Position numbers and translations under genes: made by a program. This document shows, piece after piece, positions 26,481 through 33,399 of a stretch of DNA of 37,517 nt; within the stretch, counting starts at the first letter, position 1, and every line of letters starts with the position of its first letter. Below the pieces are notes generated by a model. That model made no database searches. It saw only the letters and a program-made list of their open reading frames with translations, and was not told where the DNA came from. The DNA lies in assembly GCA_023133515.1 (NCBI GenBank), contig JAGLWI010000008.1:1-37517 (forward strand). Direction: 5' to 3'. This DNA is from Candidatus Babeliales bacterium (lineage in GTDB: Bacteria > Babelota > Babeliae > Babelales > UASB340).

Positions 26481-27563
26481 GTGATTATTAAAAGTATTAG
26501 ACTGAATAACTTTCGTTGTTTTGAGGAAACAGAATTTGATTTTGATGACAAATTTATTGTTGTTGAAGGTGATAATGGGTCTGGAAAAACGAGTTTATTA
26601 GAAGCAATATATTACAGTTGTTATTTAAGGTCATTTCGTACAAGGTTAAATAGAGAATTAATAAGTTTTGATCAAAAACATTTTTTCATAAAGAATATTT
26701 TTGAGGATAGTACTGGAATATTAAATCAAATTCAAGTGGGATATTCATTACAAGATGGGAAACTTGTTAGATTTAATAAAAAGTTAATACAGTCTTACAA
26801 AAAAATAATTTCTTTTTATAAAGTTATTTGTGTTACAGAAGATGATCTTTTTCTTATTAATGGAGCTCCAGATTTTCGTCGTTCTTTTTTAAATCAGTCT
26901 TTATTTTTATCAGATTTTGATTTTGTTACAAATTTAAAAAGATATCGTCAAATTTTAGAACAAAGAAATAGTTTTTTATTAAAAATTTCTTGTCGAAAAT
27001 TGGATGAAAATTTAAAAAAAGAACTTTATTCTTGGACAAAGCAGTTATGGGAACATTCACTTATTTTACAAAAATCCAGAGTTTATTTTTTAAAAAATCT
27101 AGAAAAAAATGTTAATAAGCTTTTGAAAGAATATTTTTTTGAAGATGTTTTCATTAAATTAGAATATGTTGCTAAAAATATTAAATTTAATGAAGATTTT
27201 AAACAATTTTGGAATAGATATAATAAAAATTTATTTGAAAAAGAAATAAAATGGTTTAGAAGTTTATTTGGATTTCATTTAGATGATTTTTCAATTTCTT
27301 TTAAAAAGAAAAAAGCTAAATTTTTTGCTTCAAGAGGCCAACAAAAATTGATTTTATTTCTTTTAAAAGTTTCCCAGTTGTTTAATTTACAATCTTATGG
27401 AGAATTGGGATGTTTGCTTTTAGACGATTTTTTGACAGACTTTGATGAAACTGTATTAAATAATTCTTTAAATTTATTAAGGGAATTAAATTGCCAAGTA
27501 TTTTTAACTTGTCCTAATAAGTTAAAAATACTTTCAAATTGGAGTCGAATATATTTATCTTAA
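26481..27563 (+). CDS. recF: DNA replication/repair protein RecF
   Basis: RecF helps load RecA at single-strand gaps via RecO and RecR. The 360-residue protein has the N-terminal IRLNNFRCFEE, Walker A GDNGSGKTS (residues 30-38), the RSFR segment, an ABC-type signature-like SRGQQKL and Walker B LLLDDFLTDFDE, where the usual Ala/Ser-Glu-Leu-Asp reads Thr-Asp-Phe-Asp. The start is GTG with no visible ribosome site, so translation may depend on dnaN. It is followed by a non-coding stretch with two terminator-like hairpins. Confidence 0.95.
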   Translation: MIIKSIRLNNFRCFEETEFDFDDKFIVVEGDNGSGKTSLLEAIYYSCYLRSFRTRLNRELISFDQKHFFIKNIFEDSTGILNQIQVGYSLQDGKLVRFNKKLIQSYKKIISFYKVICVTEDDLFLINGAPDFRRSFLNQSLFLSDFDFVTNLKRYRQILEQRNSFLLKISCRKLDENLKKELYSWTKQLWEHSLILQKSRVYFLKNLEKNVNKLLKEYFFEDVFIKLEYVAKNIKFNEDFKQFWNRYNKNLFEKEIKWFRSLFGFHLDDFSISFKKKKAKFFASRGQQKLILFLLKVSQLFNLQSYGELGCLLLDDFLTDFDETVLNNSLNLLRELNCQVFLTCPNKLKILSNWSRIYLS

Positions 27564-27800
27564 ATTAATTTTTGTTTTGTACAAATTAAGAATTTTTGAT
27601 ATCATAGCTTTTTTCTTGTGAGAAATTCGTAAATTTACAAAAAACAATGCTTTTTAATTCATAACTGCAATTTTAATCCCAAAAGAGTGCTTTTTTAGAA
27701 TTAATGTAAAAATAACTTGATTTTCTCCTGGAATTAGTTAGAATATTTATTACTATTAATTTGATAGTTATAAGATTATAAGAAAAAATTAAATTGATGT

Positions 27801-27837
27801 AAAAAACTATACGTTTTTGATAACGTAGTTTTTTATT
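27801..27837 (+). terminator. Intrinsic terminator downstream of recF
   Basis: AAAAAACTA and CGTT on the left pair with AACGTAGTTTTTT, leaving a 2-base bulge, and run into TTTTTTATTT. It lies 240 bases after recF. Confidence 0.55.
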
Positions 27838-27874
27838 TAAAAGGCTTCATTACTACTCTCCTTTCTCCTTTTTT

Positions 27875-27913
27875 CCGCCATGTAGGTTTTTCCTATATGG
27901 CGGTTTATTTTTT
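27875..27913 (+). terminator. GC-rich intrinsic terminator
   Basis: CCGCCATGTAGG pairs with CCTATATGGCGG (one G-U) around TTTTT and is followed by TTTATTTTTT. It is the stronger of two terminators after recF and seals off the cassette region from the core genes. Confidence 0.75.
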
Positions 27914-28073
27914 GTAGAAAATTATGTGGAACCAAAACAAGCTTTTTTATAGTTTTTCCGGTTAATTTGATTAAAATTGATGTTTTGTGAGTAATTTAAA
28001 TGAATTATGTTTTTTTACATAATAACCATTATCAGAAGCAAGCTTAATATTGAAAAATAAATCAAATATGAAA

Positions 28074-28108
28074 TTATGAAGTATCGGCCATCGGCCGATA
28101 CTTCATAA
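28074..28108. repeat. Palindrome A of the GGCC-core hairpin family
   Basis: 16 bp arms (28074-28089 and 28093-28108) surround ATC; the inner stem is TATCGGCC/GGCCGATA. It is followed by TTTTTTATAAACTACTCCCC. It shares its core and downstream sequence with palindromes at 29391, 31577 and 32539. Confidence 0.85.
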
Positions 28109-28203
28109 ACTATTTTTTATAAACTACTCCCCTCTTAATCTAAATCTAAAATTAACAAATTACCCTTTTATTATGAAAATAAAATCACTCTTTTTCTTTA
28201 TTC

Positions 28204-28233
28204 TTGAAAAAGCCTGGCTAAATAAGTTAAAAT
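28204..28233 (+). promoter_or_regulatory. Cassette promoter, copy 1 (pentapeptide gene 1)
   Basis: TTGAAA (28204-28209) and TAAAAT (28228-28233) with 18 bases between them. The same promoter and flanks recur at 31734-31763 and 32685-32714, and this conservation supports its use. Confidence 0.6.
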
Positions 28234-28340
28234 ACAATAATAAACCTTCGCTAAAGCTTCGGTTCATAAATAAAAACATCTAAGTTTTGAAGATCGTTTT
28301 TTATATCAATCATTTTTATTACAAAAAGAAGGAGAAGATT

Positions 28341-29327
28341 ATGAAGAAATTCATATTTTTTATACTCGCGTGCGAACTACTTTTGAGTTGTAACATCTTT
28401 GCTTTCAATCAAGCTGATTTGAACAAGGTACTAGTGTTGAGTAAAAAGTTGAAAGCTGGAGTTGCCATCACAAAAACAGAAAAGAATTTGAGTAAAGCCA
28501 ATTTGAGTGGCGCCGATTTGAGTGGTACCAAATTGATTGGTGCCAATTTGATTAAGGCTGATTTGGATGGTGCCGATTTGAGTAATGCCAATTTGAGTAA
28601 AGCCATGTTATATGGTGCAAATTTGTTTGAAACCAATTTGAGTGGTGCCGATTTGAGTGGTGCCAAATTGATTGGTGTCAATTTGAGTAATGCCATTTTG
28701 CATGGTGCCAATTTGAGTAATGCCATTTTGCATGGTGCCAATTTGAGTAATGCCAATTTAATTAAAGCCAATTTGAGTGGTGCCTATTTGCGTAATGCAC
28801 GAAACATGACTTCTAAGCAAAAAGCTTATGCTCTTAAGCAAGGAGCTATAAATGTTCCTACTTTCAAACAAGCTGATTTAGACAGAATACTAACGTTGAA
28901 TACAAAGTTGAAAGCTGGAGTTGCTTCACACTCACTTCCAAAAGCAGAAATGAATTTTAGTAATGCCAATTTGGGTAATGCCGATTTGAGTAATGCCAAT
29001 TTGCATGGTGTCAATTTGAGTAATGCCAATTTGCATGGTGCCAATTTGAGTGATGCTAATTTGCATGGTGCCAATTTGAGTAATGCCAATTTGCATGGTG
29101 CCAATTTGAGTGATGCCAATTTGCATGGTGCCAATTTGAGTAATGCCAATTTACATGGTGCCAATTTGATTAAAGCCAATTTGAGTGAAGCCAACTTACG
29201 TAAAGCCAGTTTGCGTGGTGCCAAGTTGAAAGGTGCCAATTTTAAAGATACCAAAGGTATGACTATTCAACAAAAACTTAACGCTAATTTTCGGAGGGCT
29301 ATAAATGTTCCTACTGCACTCAAATAG
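28341..29327 (+). CDS. Pentapeptide-repeat lipoprotein 1 (two-domain)
   Basis: The 328-residue product has a signal sequence (MKKFIFFILACELLLSC) with a lipobox-like LLSC; cleavage after NIFA is the alternative. Two pentapeptide blocks of about 20 A(D/N)LSN-type repeats each (about 45-150 and 205-310) should fold as right-handed quadrilateral beta-helices. Each block is preceded by QADL-x-x-x-L-x-L-x-x-KLKAGV and followed by a MT-x-x-QK cap and INVPT, so the gene looks like two units fused head to tail. AAGGAG lies 7 bases before ATG 28341; an in-frame ATG at 28287 would bury the signal sequence and is rejected. It is relative of 31937-32521. Function unknown. Confidence 0.88.
   Translation: MKKFIFFILACELLLSCNIFAFNQADLNKVLVLSKKLKAGVAITKTEKNLSKANLSGADLSGTKLIGANLIKADLDGADLSNANLSKAMLYGANLFETNLSGADLSGAKLIGVNLSNAILHGANLSNAILHGANLSNANLIKANLSGAYLRNARNMTSKQKAYALKQGAINVPTFKQADLDRILTLNTKLKAGVASHSLPKAEMNFSNANLGNADLSNANLHGVNLSNANLHGANLSDANLHGANLSNANLHGANLSDANLHGANLSNANLHGANLIKANLSEANLRKASLRGAKLKGANFKDTKGMTIQQKLNANFRRAINVPTALK
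28986..29165 (+). repeat. 30 bp coding tandem repeat in pentapeptide gene 1
   Basis: Six 30 bp units encode NLSNANLHGA (LSN or LSD alternating), giving a 60 bp higher-order period. The units are nearly identical in DNA, so copy number probably varies between strains by slippage or recombination. Confidence 0.85.
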
Positions 29328-29390
29328 TTTCGGCGAACAAATAGGTTGTTGCTTTGACTTATAAGTGCATTTCTAAACATTGATATTAAG

Positions 29391-29437
29391 AAAAATAAGG
29401 AAATATCGGCCGTAACGGCCGATATTTCCTTATTTTT
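29391..29437. terminator. Palindrome B, terminator after pentapeptide gene 1
   Basis: 21 bp perfect arms (29391-29411, 29417-29437) surround GTAAC; the inner stem is ATATCGGCC/GGCCGATAT. The right arm runs into T-rich DNA and the A-rich left side mirrors it, so it could terminate in both directions. It lies 63 bases after the stop, and is followed by TATAAACCACTCTCCCC as at the other family members. Confidence 0.75.
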
Positions 29438-29572
29438 TATAAACCACTCTCCCCTTTATTCAGGGCAAAAAACAAAAATTTACTATTTTAAAGCTTTTCG
29501 AGAATAAATTTTGTTATAAATTTTTATATAAAGAATTTTGAATAATTCGTATAAAGTTTTCCGGGGGGATTA

Positions 29573-31417
29573 ATGATGAAAAATAAAAAAACATTATTAT
29601 TTTTTATATCAATTTTATCTTTACCATTCTACTTTACAAAATTAATTGGAAACGATGATGAATATATTCCACCTAATCCACAACAGTTTATAAAATTCAA
29701 TTTATACAAGCGCACCGCCAAAATAAAATATCACACAAGCGAATTCGTTCACAAAAATTCTGTCATAGAATATAAAGATTTTTTATTTTATAAACTTTTT
29801 AAATATACCGCTATGGATTTATTTGATAAAAAATTACATGATTCATTGAAAAAAGAAACTTTTAAAACAGCAAATAATCCTAATAACATACTAAAAAAAC
29901 ATATCACAATTATATATAACGTTTTTAGAAAAGAAAAAAAAAGTATTTTTTATAAATCAAAAAAAATAATACAAACATTAGAAATTATTAAAAAATTAGA
30001 ACCTAACTTTTGTTATAATCATTTTTTAAATCTTGTAGAACAAAAAATTATAAATAGTATAATGAATCTTATAATCGAACTAAAGCTTGGATCTATTTCT
30101 AAAAATAGCTCAAATAATTCCTTTTCAGAAAATGAAGAAATTATTGATTATTTCACTGAAAAATTCAAATTAAAGAATATTTCTTTAGAAAATGAATTCA
30201 CACAAAACCAAAATAATAATGTATTAGATGATGTTTCTTTAAATAATCTCACATATCTTCTTACAGGAAAACGACACATTTTAAATAAAACACATAAGCC
30301 TATCAAAAAAATATTACAAAATTATATTTTAAAAAAATATAGTAAATCTCTATCAAAAGCATTAATTATTAAAAAATTCAAAGGTCATAAAGGAAAAATT
30401 TATAAAGTTGTAACTTTACCTAATGGAAATATTGCAACTGCATCCGAAGATAAATCTATAAAAATATGGAATTTAAAAGGAAAACTTGTTAAATCGATAA
30501 AAAAAGCACACAAAAAAACACCAATTGTTTCACTTATGCTTCATCCAAATGGAAACCTTGTTAGTGGTTGTAATCTTAGAATACGAATATGGAACCATGA
30601 AAAATATAATTTCATTAATGGATATAGATTTCAAAATGAAGATACGATTAAACATTTCGATTTCTTCGAAAATAGTCAATTTCTTGCTATAGCAATAAAC
30701 AAAATTGGAGCAATATATGATCTTACGATTCCTCACACTTCTATTTCAGTTTTTATAGGGCATACTAGCTTAATAACTGGTATTAAAGTTATGGAAAACG
30801 ATAATATTATTACTTCATCAGAAGATGGTACATTGCAAATATGGGATATCGGAGGAAACTGTATAAAGTCTTTAAATATAGAGAAAGCAATAACATGCTT
30901 TACTTTTCTTGATGATAAAACTGTTATTGTTGGTTGCAGTGATGGTATAGTACAAATATTGGACATCGAATATGAAACTTATAAAAAAATCTTCATCGGA
31001 CATAGAGATGAAATAACAGATATTAAAATTCTTAAAAATAACCAAATTGCAACAAGCTCCAAAGATAAAACTATAAAAATATGGGACATTTATACATCAA
31101 AATGCATAACTACGCTTACTGGACACAATGACATAGTATCATCAATATCTATTTTTCCTAATGATTTTATAGCTAGTGTTTCTTGGGATAAAAACATAAT
31201 TATATGGGCTCCAATTCCAAATGACCTTTTTCAACTAATCCTAATCTTAAAACTCCAAGGTTTGTTAGACACAAAACAAAAAATCAAATTAGATGAAGAC
31301 TGGTATCAAATTTATAAAACACTTCCTAAATACTTCAAAAAAAAATACAAATCCATTGTAAAAAATAAAAAAATAATGAAAAAACTAATAAACGAATTTA
31401 AACAACTAAAAATTTAG
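29573..31417 (+). CDS. Secreted WD40 beta-propeller protein
   Basis: The 614-residue product starts with a signal peptide (KKTLLFFISILSLPFYF). Residues 30-265 are helical and unrecognised. A seven-bladed WD40 propeller follows at about 268-550: blades show GH...ASEDKSIKIWN, GHTSLITG...SSEDGTLQIWD, GHRDEITD...SSKDKTIKIWD and GHNDIVSS...SWDKNIIIWA. A basic 60-residue tail ends the protein. WD40 propellers are protein-binding scaffolds, common in eukaryotes, so an interaction role outside the cell is plausible but inferred. GGGGGG lies before tandem ATGs at 29573 and 29576; either may be used. A copy of this gene's last 45 bases recurs at 32790-32833. Confidence 0.88.
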   Translation: MMKNKKTLLFFISILSLPFYFTKLIGNDDEYIPPNPQQFIKFNLYKRTAKIKYHTSEFVHKNSVIEYKDFLFYKLFKYTAMDLFDKKLHDSLKKETFKTANNPNNILKKHITIIYNVFRKEKKSIFYKSKKIIQTLEIIKKLEPNFCYNHFLNLVEQKIINSIMNLIIELKLGSISKNSSNNSFSENEEIIDYFTEKFKLKNISLENEFTQNQNNNVLDDVSLNNLTYLLTGKRHILNKTHKPIKKILQNYILKKYSKSLSKALIIKKFKGHKGKIYKVVTLPNGNIATASEDKSIKIWNLKGKLVKSIKKAHKKTPIVSLMLHPNGNLVSGCNLRIRIWNHEKYNFINGYRFQNEDTIKHFDFFENSQFLAIAINKIGAIYDLTIPHTSISVFIGHTSLITGIKVMENDNIITSSEDGTLQIWDIGGNCIKSLNIEKAITCFTFLDDKTVIVGCSDGIVQILDIEYETYKKIFIGHRDEITDIKILKNNQIATSSKDKTIKIWDIYTSKCITTLTGHNDIVSSISIFPNDFIASVSWDKNIIIWAPIPNDLFQLILILKLQGLLDTKQKIKLDEDWYQIYKTLPKYFKKKYKSIVKNKKIMKKLINEFKQLKI

Positions 31418-31426
31418 GGAAAAAAA

Positions 31427-31582
31427 TTAAATTTGGGCTTTACTTAACAATCCTTCTTTTCGAATTTCCCCATAATCCACAAATTGATACCGCTTGATCT
31501 TTTGTTGCTCCTCCATAATCCGTAACAGATATTTTTACTTGTCTTGGAAAAAATTCATGAAATTTTAAATTATATTGATTTA
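31427..31582 (-). pseudogene. Fragment of ruvC 3' end (duplicate)
   Basis: The sequence aligns with 32842-33076, the last 78 codons of intact ruvC, including the stop codon copy at 31427-31429. It has an extra C near 31470 (frameshift) and lacks 81 net bases corresponding to 32905-32987, which removes the codons of catalytic Asp151 and Asp154. It has no start and is non-functional. Confidence 0.9.
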
Positions 31583-31643
31583 TAAACAAAGATAGGAGGT
31601 ATTGGCCGTGACGGCCAATACCTCCTATCTTTGTTTATAAATC
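31577..31643. repeat. Palindrome C, 31 bp arms
   Basis: Perfect arms at 31577-31607 and 31613-31643 surround GTGAC; the inner part is GTATTGGCC/GGCCAATAC. It is the longest of the four family members; its core and right side are identical to palindrome D (32539). The outer left arm abuts the ruvC fragment. Confidence 0.92.
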
Positions 31644-31733
31644 ATTTCCCTCTTAATTCAAGTCTGAAATCAACAAATTACTCTTTTTTTGCGTATTCCA
31701 TTATCTGAATAGAATCACTCTTTTTCTTAATTC

Positions 31734-31763
31734 TTGAAAAAGCCCGACTAAATAAGCTAAAAT
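31734..31763 (+). promoter_or_regulatory. Cassette promoter, copy 2 (pentapeptide gene 2)
   Basis: TTGAAA (31734-31739) and TAAAAT (31758-31763), 18 bases apart, in sequence nearly identical to the copy at 32685-32714 and clearly related to that at 28204-28233. Confidence 0.6.
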
Positions 31764-31945
31764 ACAATAATAAAGACATTTAAGTTTTGGAAATTATTTT
31801 TATATCAATTGTTTTTGTTACAAAAAGTTAAAGGAGGATCTTATGAAGAATTAAAATACAATAATAAAGACATCTAAGTTTTGGAAATTATTTTTATATC
31901 AATTGTTTTTGTTACAAAAGGTTAAAGGAGGATCTTATGAAGAAA
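31758..31945 (+). repeat. 94 bp tandem duplication of leader, ribosome site and start codon
   Basis: Copy 1 (31758-31851) begins exactly at the -10 hexamer and includes AAAGGAGG, an ATG at 31843 and two more codons. Copy 2 (31852-31945) repeats it with very few changes and supplies the real start at 31937. In copy 1 the ATG opens a three-codon ORF (Met-Lys-Asn-stop). Confidence 0.93.
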
Positions 31946-32521
31946 CATCTAGTTTTTATGCTTATGTATGGATTACTTTTGAGCTGTAACATCTTTGCTT
32001 ACAAACAAGCCGATTTACAAAAAGTAAAGGCGTTGAGTGAAAAAGTGAAAATTGGACCTAAAATCAAAAGAATAGAAAGGAATTTGAGTAATACCGATTT
32101 GAGTGGTGCCAATTTGAATAATACCGATTTGTGTTATGCCAATTTGTATAAAGCCAATTTAAGTAAGACCAAATTGCATGGTGCCAATTTGCATGATACT
32201 AATTTGAGTAAAGCCAATTTACATAAGGCCATTTTGCGTAAAGCTGATTTGCGTGGTGCCAATTTGCGTAAAGCTAATTTGCGTTTTGCTGATTTGCGTG
32301 GTGCTGATTTGCGTGGTGCTGATTTGCGTGGTGCCAATTTACTTTTTGCCAATTTGCGTAAAGCCAATTTGAGTAAAGCCATTTTTAATATAACTACTAA
32401 GTTTGGAACATTGTTAAGTCATGCTAAATTGCGTGGTGCCGATTTTGAAAATGCCAGAGGTATGAATGTTATACAAAAAACTAAAGCTAGGGCTCGAGGG
32501 GCCAAAAATGTTCCTAGGTAA
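31937..32521 (+). CDS. Pentapeptide-repeat lipoprotein 2
   Basis: The 194-residue product has the signal sequence MKKHLVFMLMYGLLLSC followed by NIFA, matching pentapeptide protein 1 in its second half. Then come QADLQKVKALSEKVK, about 20 pentapeptide repeats (NLSNTDLSGANLNNTDL, later RKANLRFADLRGADLRGA) and the capping segment GMNVIQKTKARARGAKNVP. It corresponds to one unit of the two-unit protein 1. The repeats are richer in Arg and Lys, so its beta-helix surface is more basic. AAAGGAGG precedes the ATG. Palindrome D follows the stop by 17 bases. Function unknown. Confidence 0.87.
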   Translation: MKKHLVFMLMYGLLLSCNIFAYKQADLQKVKALSEKVKIGPKIKRIERNLSNTDLSGANLNNTDLCYANLYKANLSKTKLHGANLHDTNLSKANLHKAILRKADLRGANLRKANLRFADLRGADLRGADLRGANLLFANLRKANLSKAIFNITTKFGTLLSHAKLRGADFENARGMNVIQKTKARARGAKNVPR

Positions 32522-32538
32522 AAATCCCATTTTCTTTT

Positions 32539-32583
32539 AAAGATAGGAGGTATTGGCCGTGACGGCCAATACCTCCTATCTTT
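32539..32583. terminator. Palindrome D, terminator after pentapeptide gene 2
   Basis: 20 bp perfect arms (32539-32558, 32564-32583) surround GTGAC, followed by GTTTATAAATCATTCCCC. It lies 17 bases after the stop. Core and right side match palindrome C, while the outer left arm is lost. Confidence 0.78.
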
Positions 32584-32684
32584 GTTTATAAATCATTCCC
32601 CTCTTAATTCAAGTCTGAAATCAATAAATTACTCTTTTTTTGCGTATTCCATTATCTGAATAAAATCACCCTTTTTCTTAATTC

Positions 32685-32714
32685 TTGAAAAAGCCCGACT
32701 AAATAAGCTAAATT
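32685..32714 (+). promoter_or_regulatory. Cassette promoter, copy 3 (orphan)
   Basis: TTGAAA (32685-32690) and TAAATT (32709-32714), 18 bases apart. The gene that followed is reduced to a remnant, so any transcript would run antisense into ruvC. Confidence 0.4.
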
Positions 32715-32743
32715 ACAATAATAAAGACATCTAAGTTTTGAGT

Positions 32744-32833
32744 AGCTAGGCTTCGAGAGGCCAAAAATGTTTTTTTGAAAAAGGAAAAGAAAAAGAAAAA
32801 CTAATAAAAAATTTTAAACAACTAAAAATTTAG
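32744..32833 (+). pseudogene. Remnants of a pentapeptide gene and of the WD40 gene tail
   Basis: 32744-32774 matches the end of pentapeptide gene 2 (32485-32514; shared AGCTAG, CGAG, GGCCAAAAATGTT). 32790-32833 matches the last 45 bases of the WD40 gene, including its TAG. Between the leader at 32740 and these tails the whole coding body has been lost. Confidence 0.82.
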
Positions 32834-32841
32834 TAACAAAT

Positions 32842-33375
32842 TTAAATTTGGGCTTTACTTAACAATCCTTCTTTTCGAATTTCCCATAATCCACAAATTG
32901 ATACTGCTATTGCATCGGTAACATCATTTTTTTCAATTTTTCCAAACTCATTTAATTTTGGAAACATATTCAAAATCATTAATGCAACTTGATCTTTTGT
33001 TGCTCCTCCATAACCCGTAACAGATACTTTTACTTGCCTAGGAGAAAATTCATGAAGTTTTAAATTATGTTGATTTGATAGCAAATATAAAATTCCCCTC
33101 AAATATCCCAACTTTAAAAACGTCTGTACGTTTTTTCCTAAAAAAGGAGTTTCTATGGAAATATCTGTAATATTAAATTTTTCTATCTTATCTTTAAAAA
33201 AAGAATAAAAAATTCCAATACGAACACTAAGATGCTTTTTAGAATTTAATTTAAGATATCCATAATCAACTAAAACTGATTTTATTGAATAAACATTATC
33301 AATTACAGATTTAATAATAGAAAAACCTGTAATACCAAAACCTGGATCTATCCCCAAAATTACTTTCTCCTCCAC
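32842..33375 (-). CDS. ruvC: Holliday junction resolvase RuvC
   Basis: RuvC cuts Holliday junctions held by RuvAB. The 177-residue protein has the catalytic acids in place: Asp10 (GIDPGFGITGF), Glu75 (ISIETPF, where many have EQVF), Asp151 and Asp154 (KNDVTDAIAVSIC). The basic loop SPRQVKVSVTGYGGATKDQV is also typical. It lies 24 bases after dnaB in the same direction and is the last gene of rplI-dnaB-ruvC. Its final 78 codons exist in a second, broken copy at 31427-31582. Confidence 0.94.
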   Translation of the reverse strand: MEEKVILGIDPGFGITGFSIIKSVIDNVYSIKSVLVDYGYLKLNSKKHLSVRIGIFYSFFKDKIEKFNITDISIETPFLGKNVQTFLKLGYLRGILYLLSNQHNLKLHEFSPRQVKVSVTGYGGATKDQVALMILNMFPKLNEFGKIEKNDVTDAIAVSICGLWEIRKEGLLSKAQI

Positions 33376-33399
33376 CCTTCTCTCCTAAAAAACTATACT

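Larger units (their letters stand above)
27564..28340. other. 0.8 kb non-coding region between recF and the first cassette
   Basis: No gene is seen. It carries two terminator hairpins (27801-27837, 27875-27913), palindrome A (28074-28108) and the promoter-leader module of the first pentapeptide gene. No cluster of DnaA boxes was found. Confidence 0.7.
31418..31936. other. Intergenic mosaic between WD40 gene and pentapeptide gene 2
   Basis: This stretch is fully accounted for by duplicated pieces: a dead ruvC 3' copy (31427-31582), palindrome C (31577-31643), the cassette spacer and promoter (to 31763) and a 94 bp tandem duplication of the leader (31758-31945). Confidence 0.8.
32522..32841. 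other. Non-coding mosaic between pentapeptide gene 2 and ruvC
   Basis: It contains palindrome D (32539-32583), a third spacer-promoter copy (to 32714), 31 bases of a pentapeptide gene 3' end (32744-32774) and a copy of the WD40 gene tail (32790-32833). No intact gene is present. Confidence 0.8.

Noticed and set aside
27564-28073. Replication origin next to dnaN-recF
   Set aside because: No cluster of TTATCCACA-type boxes or unwinding element stands out from the general AT richness.
28287-28340. N-terminal extension of pentapeptide protein 1 from ATG 28287
   Set aside because: It lacks a ribosome site, would bury the signal sequence, and the paralogue starts at the equivalent of 28341.
28409-29254. 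Long antisense open frames across pentapeptide gene 1 (and 32134-32382 across gene 2), encoding LKLAP-type repeats
   Set aside because: They are mirror products of the repetitive sense codons; they have no ribosome sites and the sense frame has signal sequence and conserved caps.
28074-32583. Integron attC sites at the palindromes
   Set aside because: The GTRAC centre is only superficially like attC cores; the stems are perfect without the extrahelical bases and paired R/L boxes, and no integrase is adjacent. The Xer-type gene at 24256 looks like the housekeeping enzyme.
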